A DNA stretch of 64,000 nt from Arcuatula senhousia (taxonomy: Eukaryota > Mollusca > Bivalvia > Mytilida > Mytilidae): assembly GCA_963971305.1 (NCBI GenBank), contig OZ020303.1, positions 20,333,184 to 20,397,183 of the forward strand, written 5' to 3'. The number at the start of each line of letters is the position of its first letter. The stretch's first letter is position 1. Shown here piece after piece: positions 1 to 12,683 of this stretch. The notes under the pieces were generated by a model that ran no database searches, had not been told where the DNA came from, and saw nothing but the letters and a program-made list of their open reading frames with translations. The position numbers were made by a program, and so were the translations under genes.

Positions 1-1433
1 GTGAGTCACTCTCACCACTTACATTGAGGCTGAATTTCCTTATGTCCTCATCAAGCAGATGATAGAATCTTGTTCTGTAATCTCGTATTCATAATAGCGA
101 GCACAGCTCGCAAGCGGAGAGCTCTACGGTATTTGTTCCCGCGAAAAATTTGCCTACTGCTGATATTGATTTTTCATGGTCCGGAAAGGCTCTGAAATTT
201 TTACAGGAACGGAGTTAATTTGAAAATAATTACCCATTTTGCTAGTCGCATTCCAAAAATTATCTATTTAATAATGTAAAAAGAGAAAAAATATTCTGAT
301 GACGACGAGTTGCTACATTTTTTGTAGTAACCAAATTTTAATCGATTTTTTCTTACTTTTCTATTTAACGTTCAATCGCCCCTAGGATCTCGTCCCAAAT
401 TGAACGTTCTAGAAAATTAACCAAAACAAAAATAACTACGATGGTTTCAGATCTTATTTGACTGCATCGATTCGAAATCATTTTTTTTTTATTGAACAGA
501 AATATGCTGTGCTCGCATTTAGGCACTGCCTATTTCATATTATGTTAGACTCCTCTATTTCTATCAATAATGTTTTGCTTGCTCGATTGACCCCTTTACT
601 TACCATATTCTACGTCTTTCTAGGGATTGCATCTCGTGGCGCATCTTACAATGTCCAAATATATAAGAGCTCACAAGCTCATGCTATAGGACTACTGGTT
701 CAACCTAACATTTTGGTAATGAACAAGTCAGTACCATTGCGTTCTTTTTTTCTCTCCGGTGCTCATTAACCATTTTTGTCTATTTTTCTTGGGATATGAA
801 CTTATATAACCTTTGTCCGATCCCATCTATTCACACCCCCTTCACAGCGACGGTAAATTCTCATCCCCGCTAGGACTTGTATCCTCATTTTCTTATTTCA
901 TCACTTAATAATGATTTTATTACCCCTTTCAAGTTCATTTCCCTGATATAGAGCCGAATCTGTGCTGCTTGGAAGTAAAGCAATAACTAATGGATTAGCA
1001 GCAATAGTCAAACTCACAGGGAAGGCACTGTCGACATGTACCAGTTTGTATTTTTTGTTGTGATGATTATACGTCTATCTATTTAGTCCTTTCTTTTTCT
1101 GATTTAAAACATTTGATTGCCCCATAAGTACACCTTAGCTTTTTGGATATTTTATATTCTCTATTTGAGAGTCTTTGTGATTAATAAAATTATTCTTGTG
1201 ATAGCCAAATTTGGAGGTAGCAACAATTACTAGAAATTAAACTTGTTTGAACGTAAATTACTTAGAAGGGGCTCATCCTTATTTCAGATCATGCATATTT
1301 TCAATATTGAACGAACGTTGCATAAGTATGTTTCATTTATTTTAGAATAAATTAATACCTATATAAAACACATTCCTAGTCACACACAATACAATACGTA
1401 GAAATCAACAATGCTGTTTAACTGAATTTTATT
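1..1433. other. Noncoding region downstream of the P450 gene
   Basis: No credible gene is seen. The 103-codon open frame at 458-769 is low-complexity and resembles no family I know. The stretch near 780-960 loosely resembles 1,660-1,850 inside the last P450 intron (both contain tracts like CCCATC, CGGTAA and ATATAG), so both may be diverged copies of one dispersed repeat. The P450 3' end, including a polyadenylation signal near 1,336-1,341, lies at the right edge of this stretch. Confidence 0.5.
1336..1341 (-). promoter_or_regulatory. Candidate polyadenylation signal of the P450 gene
   Basis: On the minus strand an AATAAA hexamer occurs about 95 nt after the P450 stop codon at 1434-1436, in AT-rich sequence. 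This is the usual place and form for a cleavage/polyadenylation signal. No transcript evidence is available. Confidence 0.5.
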
Positions 1434-4400
1434 TTATTTTTGAATGAATCTGACTTTAAATGGCTTGGGTTGATTTGTTACTCCCGTGTGTATTCCTTCC
1501 GTATCAAGATAATCGCTTTCATTCTCTGGTGCCAAATGAAATCTTTGGAGTATAGAAACAAAGAAAAGAAACAACTCAGTATCTGCCAGTTGTCTGCCCA
1601 AACATATCCTAGGACCTGAAATTTAAAATAGCGTTTTGAAAAATGTTATGTGTATGTAGCGGACCCGTATAGGATCAACTGCAGGAGAACAGATTGTCAA
1701 ATTCTATCCATCCCTTCTTTTTCCGCTGCCGTTAAAACTCTCTTTTTTTTTATCGCGCCCCATTTCCTTAACTTCATCATCATTTCATATAGATTTTAGA
1801 TTTTATCGCCCACTTTATGCTCATCTTCCCAATATAGCGGAATTTGAGCTGTTTGGGTGCACACCAATAATTAACTCATTTTATTCACGATTGTTTAAAT
1901 TTTAGCCATATTTTTCTTGTCCTGAATTTCGCTTGAACATAAGAAGCAAAAGAATGTAGCATTTAAGACACAATCAGTCGTTAGTAGTCACGCATTTTCT
2001 GATGCGAGTAAATGATTTTAAGAATCTATGTATCTGATGCCTTTAATCTATTTTTACCTAAAGAAAATGGCACGAAACCCTCTGGCTTGAAAAACTGTCC
2101 ATCCTTGTTTAAAAATCGTCCTGGGTAAAATTCCTCTGGGTCTTTCCAAACGGACGGGTCAAAGTGCACAGACAGCAAACTAATTATGATGGAGGAATTT
2201 TTAGGAATCGTCATTCCACCAATATCTATATCCTCCATTGCATAATGTGGTACACCATTTGGAGCTGTTTAAATAAAACAAATAAACGACTTAATCAATT
2301 GATGGAATGAGAAATTAAGTGCCACTTTTTATAAGAATCATGCAAAGAGATGGTGGAAAGCCTACACCAATTTATTTTTTATGTGTTACTCCTACTAGCA
2401 CCCTGCTTGGATCTTTTGTGCTCTTTTTCCAAACTAACCCTGGTCCTGAGAGAAAAAAATATAAAATGCATTGGAAAAATGTAAGAAAGGGAGATAACTC
2501 TTAAAATAATAGAAACCATTGTAAAAAAATGGCAAAATTTTTCCCAGGAGCAGGCAGTTATGAGCAAATTGTTATTTATTTCTTATTTTATACATTAAAC
2601 TATCTTTCTTCAAAAATAAATCACTGTAGCCTTTTCATCGATGAATCACTTTTCTGCAATTTTGCATGATTCTTAGGTGGACTACTACTTAAAACTGAGT
2701 GAGTGAGTGAGTGAGTGAGGTCAAATTGACATGCTAATTGACTAAAGTGGCCATCTGGATACTTGATTTTGACTCATGCATGAAGTTAAAATGATATGAA
2801 CTCCGAAGTAAGAAAAATTGTTTTATTTATCTATTTAGTTTCTTATCTACAATCGATATCATTCTATATTCTAGATGCAAGAGAAAAAAAACAAACAACA
2901 TTTTTGTACCGAAGACAATTTGACAACTTCGACCACATGGAAGCTTTCGTAGAGTTGTTAATTCCAATGACATTGTCTGTCTGTTGTAGTACTTTAAAAG
3001 TTATTATAAAGCCTTGAATATTTTACCCCATGTTCTACAATCAAGTAACAACTGACCTATGGTAGACACTCTCTGTACTTCATTAATTGTTGCCATGACA
3101 TAAGGTAGATGGTCTTTATCTTTCATGACCGGAAGTCTACCATCACCAATCACCTATAAAAAAGTCGGCACAGTTCCTTATTTAGGAACAACTGCTTCCA
3201 GTGAATATGTGGTGTTTGTTTTCAAACTTTCTTGTTTTTTATTTATTTTGTTGCTGTCTTTTTTTAATTATTATAATTGTTATGGTGTTTAACTCATTTT
3301 AGCTCCATTCAAAAGATTAAAAATTTTGGCAGTCAAATTATGCTCTTATGTAACTATATATATTATGGACTTGAAGATCGCAATGGAAGAGGGAGGTTTG
3401 GCGCCATAAAACCTGGTTTAACCCACCATTTAGTTTGAAATGCCTGTACCAAGTCAGGACCATTGCGATCTCCGGTATGACTGATTCGTTTTTGTCATTT
3501 TCTCTGGAGATTGATCATTCAAGTTCGGTAGTTTTGTTATTACTTTTATATATCTTATATCCTATGAATATCGTTTGTGATACTTCTGTTATTCGGTAAC
3601 CGCAAGCGCTCAACTATACCACGAAAAAAATAATCACATCAAGCTTACTCGAAATAGACTCTCAACGAAAACTTTCAACAAAGGTGACAAACGTGATGAC
3701 TTAAACTTTCCAATTGTACATGTCAACTTTCCTTCTTGTGCAGCAACATTCAGTCCGCTCTGACTTTTAGAGTTTACGTATCACAAATGATTCGTTACTC
3801 CAGAGCTGGCGGGAACTACATCGATTTCCTTGGCAGAGCGTCACGTTTGACACATAAATCGATAAGACAAGGTTATGTTGTTCCTCGGTTGCTGTCTTCA
3901 CTCAAAACATTTTACGGTAGACACCCTGCACTTGTAGACAAATATGGGATTTCTATCTCTCAGATGAGTGCAGATGTTGGTTTGTCGTAGAGTTTTGTTT
4001 TGTCTTCCTTTTCAAGATTTGACATACTGAATTTGAAATTGGCCGCTAGATGGTTATGTTATAGCAGGCAGGAACCGCTTACTCTTCCAGAGCACCTTAG
4101 TTTATTCTTATTATGACTTGAGTTCGCTTTGTTGATTTCTGCTGGGTTGATTTTGTGTTTTGTGTTTGCCCTTTCTTACTGCATGCTTAAAGTTACATCA
4201 TGATAGTTGAAAATAAAGAAAGCTGAATTTACAACCCTTATAACAACTCGTATAGCTCTAGATGAATATCTATCTATCGAGTTGCTCTTTTGCTCATAAT
4301 GCCTTAAAACCCGTCGAACACAAATAAATACAATAAAGATTTTGAAATCATTACCTCGTGAATTTCTTCTCTGCATCTTTTCTGTATATCTGGATATTTT

Positions 4401-7400
4401 AGCATATATAACATGCACCACTGTAGTGTTACCGCTGTAGTATCAGTGCCAGCAAAGTAGAGGTCTGCTATGGTGAAAAACAGACATTCCTCTAAAAATA
4501 GAATTTAATGGAATAATTTTTTATAGTTTTTATAACCTATATAAAACAAAATCTATAAGGAACAAATAGTTTTTAATTTGAATATAAAGTGAAGCTAATT
4601 TGTCATTCATGAGTCAAATTTAAAGACAAAATTTACAGATCTATAAGAGCATCGTCTGTGTTATAGACAATTGGTTGGGGCTCTTTTTCAACAGACAATC
4701 GGTATCCTAATTGATACCTTTTCTAGCTGATTGTTTTCTTCATTTTTGATAATGGCATTTCAAGCAAGACTTTTCACAAAGTTTTTTGATAATCGTGATA
4801 GCTTCCTCGTCGTCAATCAACTTCCCCTTTTTGACAAGTTTTGTGTATCAACATTCCTTTCGCTCCAGTTTCTTAACACATATTACAACCCCACCACAAC
4901 CACCAATGTGAACTCAAGTCGAAAAGTGAGCAAACGCAGGTGACTCTCCAAGAGTATTGTAAGCAGTTCCTTCTTGCTAAAGCACACCCGTCACGTTAGT
5001 CCAATGATCGATTTGGTGTTTGTCAGATCCGATAGAGGACAAAATACTATGCTTTAGAGTTTACTTATGACAACTGATCTTTTATTCCAGAGCTACTGAG
5101 GTATATAATGATTTCCTTGATAGAGCGTCACGCCTAATAAAATGCTTCTTACAATAATGACATGTATAATACATGTATTGTTTCTCGGTTGTTGTCTCTA
5201 CTAAAGACATACAAATACGGGATTTCCGTATCTAAGATGCAAACAGATATGGGTTTGTATTGTATCGTTGAATAAATGTCCTTAGTCAGACTTAACCTAT
5301 ACTTAATTGATCGTCATGTCGTTGGTATTGCAACAGGGAAGAAGGAACAGCTAAAGTAACACAAACAATATTAAGTTTCTTCAAGTAAACTGATTGGTCA
5401 AAGGTTAACAATACTAAAAACCTAGTCGTGAACAATTTATGAAAGAATGCCAAAAACATTACATTCTGTGTTGTTAATTTCATTTACAATTTAACTCTTG
5501 AGCATACTTTGTCTGACATAAAAACAGCTATTATTCATTTTAATGGAGACATCATGTACTCGGAAACAAGACGTGATTTTTATTTTTCATAGTGATTTTT
5601 GTATACTGTTTACTTTAACCGGATTTTTGTTATCTTACACGAGTTATTGACAACGCAACGGATATGTTGCAACCTTTGCCGTTTTCAGTGTTTCGAACCG
5701 CCATTCATCTTCCGGTGGCCTATATCACTTATTTGGTGTTCACGATATAATATTATGTGAAGTGGATATCAAACTATATAGCAATATTTTCAATAAATGA
5801 TTAAAGTGAAAACTATATAAACTATCCTACCTGATATATTTGAGTCTGCTTTATTTTGTTGCTCCAAATAAAGATCGATAAAGCTGCGTATATTTTGAGG
5901 ATCAAATGACTTTCTTTGTTCATTAATTCTTCCCCGAACATAAGTCTGAATTTCATCTCTGCATGCCTTTAACTCTGCAAGCTAAAAATCCAAGAACAAA
6001 TTTAAATTTGTTAACAAGTAAACATACACAGTGCCGGAAAGGCTTACATATCATAAATTATACAATCCAACTTTTTCAATTATTGATCTACCGACCCCCG
6101 CGTATACCACAAAGTCGGGTATGATTTTTTTTTGGGGGGGGAGGGGGAGGGCTCAGGGAAACTCCAATACGATAAAGCTGCGTATATTGTGGGGATCAAA
6201 TGACGTTCTTTGTTCATTAATTCTTCCCCGAACATAAGTCTGAATTTCATCTCTGCATGCCTTTAACTCTGCAAGCTAAAAATCCAAGAACAAATTAAAT
6301 AGTGCTGAGTAGTGATGACATTGGTTCTTTAAGTAAACAAGTAAACATACAAAGTGCCAGAAAGGCTTGCATATCACAAATATACAATAGTTTTAATCTA
6401 CCGATCCCGTTTACAATTACGTGATGTTCAACGGACTACCAGTTTTTGCATCCTTCTTTTCAGTGGGAATACAACATGAAAGTACGATCTATATATTTCT
6501 GAACATGTTTTTCGTTCGTTGAAAACATCATAATCCTGCTCAAGACCTTTTTGGAATCAATTTTACTTATAAAAGCTACAACACAGAATGAAAAGTAAAA
6601 TGTTTTTATTAACGTTTTCATCAATTTTCATTTGTTGATGCACGTTGTATATGGTGTGTTAAAAGTTATACTAGATTTGGATATATATTTTTGAACTAAT
6701 AGAGAATACCTTGTCAAATGGGTTCAGATAAAAAAGAAACGGTAAAACAGCTGTGATGCTGAGACTAGCAGAAACTTTGAATAAACGAGTTATGGCATCA
6801 ATGAGTCTTTTGAACTCTGGGTCATTTAAATCAAATCTGTAAAAAAGAAATAACTATTTGTTTTTATAACATGTATATGCATGTATCAACTCTTTGGTTA
6901 TTTTTTTTTATTTTCTATTCGTTTCCGATGTTACATGCCGTCAACAAATCATGCAATATTTTGTTGGACCATTTGCAGTTTGGAAAACTTATTCTATTCA
7001 AACGTCGTCTTAAATTCTGTTGACAGAAACGTGACTTGTTAGGTTATTTTCAATGCTTTGAGAAAATGGCCGTTTTTGATATTTGTACTACGTGATCGTA
7101 GTCATTAACATTTGCAGTGCCAATGTGCCATAAAACATCCAAAATCGACTTTTCAAATATCTCAAATACAGTATCTCGATAATGTTGGTCTCGTATCTGT
7201 GTGCTTGTGTATCAAGACTCAGCAATTTGATACCTAAATATGGAAATAGTCGCAGGTTATTGAAAGAACTAAAATTATTTCTCACTGTCATCTATTTCTA
7301 GTTGCAGGGGATTGTAGATATTTGATGCATATTTGTAAAAAAAAGTTTGCTGTTCAAATATATATAGTTGCTCATATCAAATTTTAGAAAACACTAGTAC

Positions 7401-9470
7401 TCTGTCAAAATAATCTATTTTTTGTTGTTGAAAAAATTGGTTAAATATCACAAGCAGGTGGAAATATAAATAAATTCTGAAGTATTAAACTAAAGAACAA
7501 ATATCCTTATTAAGATTGCATTAAGATTTATATTTTTCTCAAGTCTTAAAAAGCGGGAGATTGCACAAAAAGTCGGGAGGACGGGAGATGGGTAAAAATT
7601 TCGGGAGATTTTGACTCCCGGCGGGAGAATCACATGCACGTCTTCAACATAAGTATCATTCTCATATACCTTACTGTGATGCCGTTGTAATAACTTTTGC
7701 ATCGGACCATCTTTTTTTCATGATTTTGAGCAAAGGGATCAACACAGCCCTTATCATAACTATATCTTGTCCTTTACCTTGAACCAAAGATAACATTTGA
7801 TATAACATTTGCAGTAGCCATAGGGAAGAGTTTGCTGGTATCAATTGGTTCTCCATTATTTTGTGTAAATGTTGTTATCAAACATTCAGTTTCTTCAATG
7901 ATGCGCTGTTCAAGAGATTTTTTACCAACTCCAAAGTCTTTTAAAGCCACTATCGTAAATTTCCTTATATCACTCCACTTCTGGCCATTGATGGAAGCAA
8001 CACCTGAAAATAAAGTACAACACAAACCTGTATAATCACCTGTTGTGTCTTTTGTACCAAGAAGTCTGGACGTCCATGTGTGGTATATTTACAGACCTAT
8101 ACGGCACTTCCGGGGTTCTTCTTAGGAGCCGTGCTGTTGGGTGAGTTTTCCAACCACCGTCAACCTTACTCGTTTCTCAGTTTCATTCGACGCTTTTTTA
8201 CTTTTTGCCCGTTATCATGAAGGGTTCCTACCATAACCACCAAAAATGTGTAACTATATATTAACATGAATAGAATAAGTTAACTATATATTGGCACATT
8301 TTCAATCGTTTTTCATGTGATTATCCCAATTTATCGACATTATTTTGTAAAATATATGGCATTTTTGACCTTAGGGTCTAGGCAACATAAAATTATATAC
8401 ATGTATTTTGTACCAGGCATATATTCTTACACATTTACTTTTATTTGTTATTTTTATAAAGATAACAACAAAGGACTAAAGCCACGAACCCTCATATTTG
8501 GCCCTAAATCGGGCCATTTTTTCAAATTCATTTGTAAGATAAGATTTTTGTGGCCAAGTAGTCTAGAATGATTACTTGTTACAAAACAAAATCAATTTTA
8601 AAGTTTTCTGTACTTCTGATGTTGTAACTTGAAGGACGTCATAAAGTGACGCTTAAATTGAAAATATGCTAATTTCAGCCAAATATCACAATTTTCCAAC
8701 TGGTTTTTGGTGAAAATGACTTGGGCGCCACCCCTCGCCCATAAATATTTTTGCTTAAATTTTATAAATATATTATTTTCTTCATATTTCAACAATAATT
8801 TCGATGGGCGAGGGGTGGCGCCACATAGAAAATCACAAAATTGTGACTGAAAAACAAGTCATTTTGGCCAAAAAGTGAAAATCACTGATATAGGCTATTT
8901 TTGAAGGGTTATGGTACTTGAAAATTCATCTATACACCATAATCAAATCTTTTCTCTTTTAACACAGACATCCAGCTCTACATACACAAATTTTGGTGTA
9001 AAACAAACCAATTTTGATATTTGAGTATTAAAAGGGCCAAATATGGGGATTCATGGCTCTAGTCCTTTACCAAACCATAAACTAAGGCGATATAGCTAGA
9101 AACAAATATACCACTAACCTCCTCCATTTTTAAATATTTTCTTTATATTAGGATTTCTGAACTTGGTTTTATCTGCATTTGTCACTAGTATGTCTTTGAC
9201 ATTTTTATATCCAAACACTAAAATCATATACCGTTTACCGATTCGTAAACGCACTAAATCTCCATACTTTTTCTGTAGTTTGAGAAAAGATTTGCTAGCA
9301 TTCTTCGTTCCGAAAACTATTGGAATGTTATGAAGAATCGGCCATGGCGTGGGGCCGGGGATATCACACCTCGGTAATTTGAAATAGTCTAAAATAATGT
9401 ACACTGTCAATAATATAACACAGAATGCTATTAATGTTTGAAAACTCAACAACTCCGATAGAAAAGACAT
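1434..9470 (-). CDS. Cytochrome P450, CYP2-clan microsomal monooxygenase, eight exons, complete
   Basis: Haem-thiolate monooxygenase of the endoplasmic reticulum, probably acting on lipophilic endogenous compounds or xenobiotics; the substrate cannot be told. Exons on the minus strand: 9470-9119, 8003-7778, 6836-6710, 5981-5831, 4491-4355, 3153-3057, 2264-2058 and 1615-1434. All are bounded by AG/GT and all phases agree, giving 492 codons plus stop, normal for the family. The protein has an N-terminal membrane anchor (about residues 11-30), the PGP hinge (38-40), the I-helix oxygen-binding motif AGTDTT (299-304), the K-helix ExxR as EVQR (356-359), a PGRF-type meander, and the haem loop FSLGPRICLG with the thiolate Cys at about 437. 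The ATG at 9468-9470 is chosen because it directly precedes the anchor. No internal stops or missing key residues, so the gene looks functional. The introns contain transposon debris (see separate entries). The subfamily cannot be assigned by eye. Confidence 0.95.
2694..2719. repeat. (GAGT)n microsatellite in P450 intron 6
   Basis: About six perfect GAGT tetranucleotides in tandem lie inside the intron between exons 6 and 7. It is a simple repeat with no visible coding or splicing role. Confidence 0.85.
3340..4020 (+). pseudogene. Reverse-transcriptase retroelement relic in P450 intron 5
   Basis: The open stretch 3736-3990 encodes FRVYVSQMIRYSRA followed by IRQGYV, FYGRH and KYGISISQM. These match in order the longer fragment at 10182-10814 (YGVYISQLVRYARIC, KQGY, KYG). 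Just upstream, 3690-3740 encodes a diverged version of the FPIVNF block, but in broken frames. Sequence at 3,370-3,480 (AGGGAGGTTTGGCG ... GTACCAAGTCAGGA) resembles the 3' tail at 11,205-11,290. This is the downstream part of a reverse transcriptase, antisense to the host gene and dead. The class is uncertain; Penelope-like is one possibility. Confidence 0.6.
4980..5265 (+). pseudogene. Second, more decayed relic of the same retroelement in P450 intron 4
   Basis: Short blocks such as AGAGTTTACTTATGACAA, TTCCAGAGCTAC and TTCCTTGATAGAGCGTCACG line up with 3767-3850 in the neighbouring intron, but frames and stops are lost. It is an independent older copy, or part of one, of the family at 3.7 and 10.2 kb. 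Confidence 0.5.
6171..6385 (-). pseudogene. Dead duplicate of P450 exon 4 inside intron 3
   Basis: Positions 6171-6275 repeat 5877-5981 at a constant offset of 294 bp with only a few differences, and the flanking intron sequence is copied as well (6332-6385 against 6012-6050, with indels). The copy keeps the acceptor AG and the first about 105 nt of exon 4. It lacks the last about 46 nt and the donor, which are replaced by a T10/G-rich tract (about 6124-6150). It therefore cannot be spliced as a normal exon. Confidence 0.85.
8470..9068. mobile_element. Palindromic MITE-like element in P450 intron 1
   Basis: The ends are inverted copies: AAAGGACTAAAGCCACGAAC on the left against a diverged complement ending GGCTCTAGTCCTTT on the right. 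The inner arms also pair, GGGCGCCACCCCTCGCCCAT (about 8724-8743) with ATGGGCGAGGGGTGGCGCC (about 8803-8821). The element is about 600 bp, has no transposase, and would fold as a long imperfect hairpin in the P450 pre-mRNA. Confidence 0.75.
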
Positions 9471-9501
9471 TTTTATTCACTAACTTAAATCCACCGTTCT
9501 A

Positions 9502-9527
9502 GTATTTATAATGTAAATCATTTGCAT
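9502..9527 (-). promoter_or_regulatory. Candidate core promoter of the P450 gene (TATA-like box and octamer)
   Basis: Upstream of the P450 ATG, on the minus strand, TATAAATAC lies at 9502-9510, about 32-40 nt before the ATG, and the octamer ATGCAAAT at 9520-9527. A transcription start about 25-30 nt after the TATA-like box would leave a very short 5' UTR. This is position-and-motif inference only; both motifs can occur by chance in AT-rich DNA. Confidence 0.35.
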
Positions 9528-9529
9528 CC

Positions 9530-10180
9530 ACCGATCTACATTTTGAACCGTAGTCTACATTTATTATCAAATGGGTGACTTACTATTTTGTTATGTCGAC
9601 CCATGAAGTACATAGATATATATTATTTGTGATTTTTTTTTATAGATTTGTATAGTTAATCCCGTAAAATAACCTAAATTGCTCATTTGGTTCTCGCGGT
9701 TCACAGTAAATAGAGGTATATATATGAAGAGGTTTTCATGCTACTACACTACAATGGAGACCTTTGCACAGCTTCTTATGATGAAAAGCAAGCTAGCGAT
9801 ACCTTCTCTTAATCTTCAACTGTGACATAATGGCAAAACACTATTTCTTATATTTTAACGGCCATTAGAACTCTAACCCTTAAATAAATGGAGACTGTTG
9901 TAAAACTTCTTGACCCAAACATTGAAGCAAGCAACAGCTTTTCTCTACCTGCAATTGCTAAAATTTTATAAGCCAAAGTTTAGAACTATGACATTTTAAG
10001 GCCATCACCCTTGCTGTTTTTTTATTCACGATACTAGGTCGTGGGATTTGACATCATTGGTGCCCATACATAATTACACGTCTATCACCTCTATTACGAT
10101 CGTCCCACAAATTGAACTTTGATATTTATAAGTTTTTAATTTTAAAACATTTGAGAATTTTATATCGTTTTTTAAGCAAA
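9530..10180. other. Intergenic stretch with fragments of the 26-31 kb repeat family
   Basis: No gene is seen. Phrases such as AATGGAGACCTTTG (about 9752) and GGAGACTGTTGTAAAACTTC (about 9890), followed by GAAGCAAGCAACAGC, match the repeat cluster at 26.1-27.2 kb, so degraded copies of that family lie here. Confidence 0.5.
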
Positions 10181-10181
10181 C

Positions 10182-10814
10182 TTGAAGGTTATCAAAAACC
10201 ACCTTATCGAAACTTTTAACTATACATATAGGTACTTAGATGACATACTTGCTCTAAACAACCCCACATTCTCAAATTTAATAAATGATATATATCCTAA
10301 AGAATTAACCCTAAATAAAGCAAACTCGACCGACAGCAGATGTCCATTTCTGGATTTGGACTTAAGCATTATCAATGGTAGATTACACACTAAAGTATAT
10401 GAGAAACGGGATGACTTTTCATTCCCAATAGTTAATTTTCCGTTTCTTGAAGGAGACGTACCATTAGCTCCAGCTTACGGGGTATACATTTCACAATTAG
10501 TCAGGTATGCTCGCATTTGCAGTGATGTGTCTGATTTTAATGATAAAAACCGTTTTATTACAGAAAAATTGCTAAAACAAGGTTACCGTTACCACAAATT
10601 AGTCAAATCTTTTACAAAATTTGCACATAAATATGGACATCTCATCGAAAAATTTGATTGTACACGTAGATTTCTGTTTGTTAAAGGAATATCTCATCCT
10701 GATTTTTATAGCAATGTAGTTTGTAAAGCACAAAAATTCAAAAACAACCTTATGGAAATTAAAAACTGGCTTAAAAACCTTTTGAAAAAGGATACGAATT
10801 CAATGTTTTTGTAA
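10182..10814 (+). pseudogene. Truncated reverse transcriptase fragment, possibly Penelope-like
   Basis: A 210-codon open frame begins within the RT palm: YLDDILAL (about residues 18-25) carries the catalytic YxDD-type motif. It is followed by FLDLDL, RDDFSFPIVNFPF, YGVYISQLVRYARIC, KQGYRYHK and KYGHL. The upstream two-thirds of an RT, including the first catalytic Asp region, is missing and no endonuclease domain is seen, so it is a 5'-truncated insertion. The order of blocks is compatible with Penelope-like RTs, but I cannot exclude another class. A 3' tail resembling that at 3.37-3.48 kb continues to about 11,300. Confidence 0.7.
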
Positions 10815-11540
10815 AATCTTTGCATTTGGTATGTTTTGGCAGAAATATTGATGGCTTGATAGTAACTTTAAAACGTTAAATTTTCACTTTGTATCCACTG
10901 TATTATTTATAGGCACCACAGCGATCAAGTATGTCGGTTCTGTGTGATGATACAACTCTAAATCATTCATTGTTTTGGCGTGGGGTGTCGGATTTAGAAC
11001 TGATGTATTTGATTCTTTTACATCAATCGATAAATGTTTCTTAGCTAGTTGTCAGTAACTTCGAGTGTTCTCAAGAGAGTTCCTTCTTGTCTTGTTGTTT
11101 TCGTACAGTATTTTGTCTTAGGTTCTCTCTTGTTGAATTGAACTTTTGTCGATTGAGTTTTACAGTGTGTTTTATATGTATGCTTTGTGCAAGCTTATCA
11201 ATAGGGGGAAGGTTGGATCCAAAAAACTAGTTTAACCCCGCCACATTTTATATGTGCCTGTCCTAAGCCAGGAAACTTTGGCAAGGCCTTTGTTTGTCCT
11301 TGTCATTCTGTGTTAACTGTTTTATGTCAAGAATTGGGTCTTTCGTTGATGATTTAGGGATGTATTATAAGTCTTGGGCCAATGCAAGACGGTAAGCAGT
11401 GACCTATGGTCATGTTGAAGACTGCTTGCTGTTTTCCGTTGTGATTTTGTTGAATTGCTGTTTGTTTATGTTTGTTGTGTCGCGTACACTTATTCCACAT
11501 CTCAATATCGTCTATATATGTTACAGTAAATAACCGCAAT
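10815..11540 (+). other. 3' tail of the RT fragment and flanking noncoding DNA
   Basis: The noncoding sequence after the RT stop includes GGGGGAAGGTTGGATCCA and GTGCCTGTCCTAAGCCAGGA (about 11,205-11,272), which resemble the intronic relic near 3,390-3,460. They are therefore probably 3' UTR of the same retroelement. Nothing else is recognised. Confidence 0.5.
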
Positions 11541-11695
11541 TAGGAATTACGTGTAATCACTGACAAAATCAGGGATTACATGTAATTTCTGACCATTTTG
11601 GGGATTTCACATAATCCCTAAAAAGTTAGTTCTTACATGAAATCCCTGAAAAATTTGACACATTTAACACATATTCCCTGACTATATAACTCACT
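11540..11695 (+). repeat. Left inverted terminal-like repeat of the 11.5-22.1 kb block
   Basis: About 150 bp composed of repeated boxes such as GGGATTACATGTAAT and AATCCCTGA, ending ACACATATTCCCTGACT. The same boxes, in the same order, appear on the opposite strand at about 22,012-22,132. The boxes are themselves near-palindromic (ATTACATGTAAT). Confidence 0.7.
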
Positions 11696-11699
11696 TATG

Positions 11700-12683
11700 A
11701 TTATTTCCTAGTACATTTATTAAAAACGAAAGAATATGGAATATGTGCCAGAAAGACACGATCCACATATTGAAATGATTTTAATAAATGTACAAAAGCA
11801 AAATTTCACTGCGTGTGAAGCGCTTCTCTGGATTAACCCCCACCAGACACGCTAGGAGTAGAAAACCTGGAAATAATAGATTTGATTAAAAAAAAAAATG
11901 CCAAAAAAATTATTACAACAATCACCAAACAGATAAATCTATCAATTTTTAAAGAAACAGCCAAACATTGTCAAACTTTGGAAATATGTAAACTGTGTCT
12001 TTCCAACACATATTCCAGTACTCGAAACCAGAATATTTTTATCACATATCAGCTTCATATTTTTAAGGAAAAGACCATGCCTTTATTGATTGATTAGTGT
12101 TTGTTTTGAGTCCAGTCGGCAATCTTTCAGCCTTCATCAGGTCAAAATGGTCGGACGAATAACAATATGCCTAAATTTTTGTTTATCGACACTATATAAA
12201 TTATTCAAATCATTTTTAGGCAAGCGTCAGCGAAGCCTTATGGAGTCTATAGAGTGGTGATGATTTTCGCGGTTTTTTTCTGTCTAGACTGAGTGATTTT
12301 CCTGCATCCAGTCTGGAATAAAATGCTTTATTTTCTATATTACTTTTCAATATTTGTTATCATGTTATACACTTCTATAAATCTCAATTTTTATTGGCAT
12401 TTTATATGACCGACACAAGTTTTATTTATTCTTTGCATCTTACATGACGAACTTTTTAGTTAAAGGCGATAGAATATACATTATGTATTCATCTATTACT
12501 TGATTGGTTCGTATAAATATTTCTCTCATTTGATTGGTCAATGCATGGATTCAGATTCTAGCTTCACCATTCATAAAATCAGTACAAAATACACATCATT
12601 TGGACGAGTGCATTTTAATCGAAGTGGTTTTTCAATGGATACCGTTTTTACACGATACTTGTCTTGTGTGTGCAATTGTGTTC
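11700..12683. other. Gene-free AT-rich DNA left of the 1,080-bp array
   Basis: No gene is supported; open frames at 11882-12097 and 12500-12754 are short, low-complexity and match nothing I know. I see no other structure. Confidence 0.5.

Noticed and set aside
458..769. 103-codon open frame
   Set aside because: Hydrophobic, low-complexity translation of AT-rich DNA without recognisable motifs.
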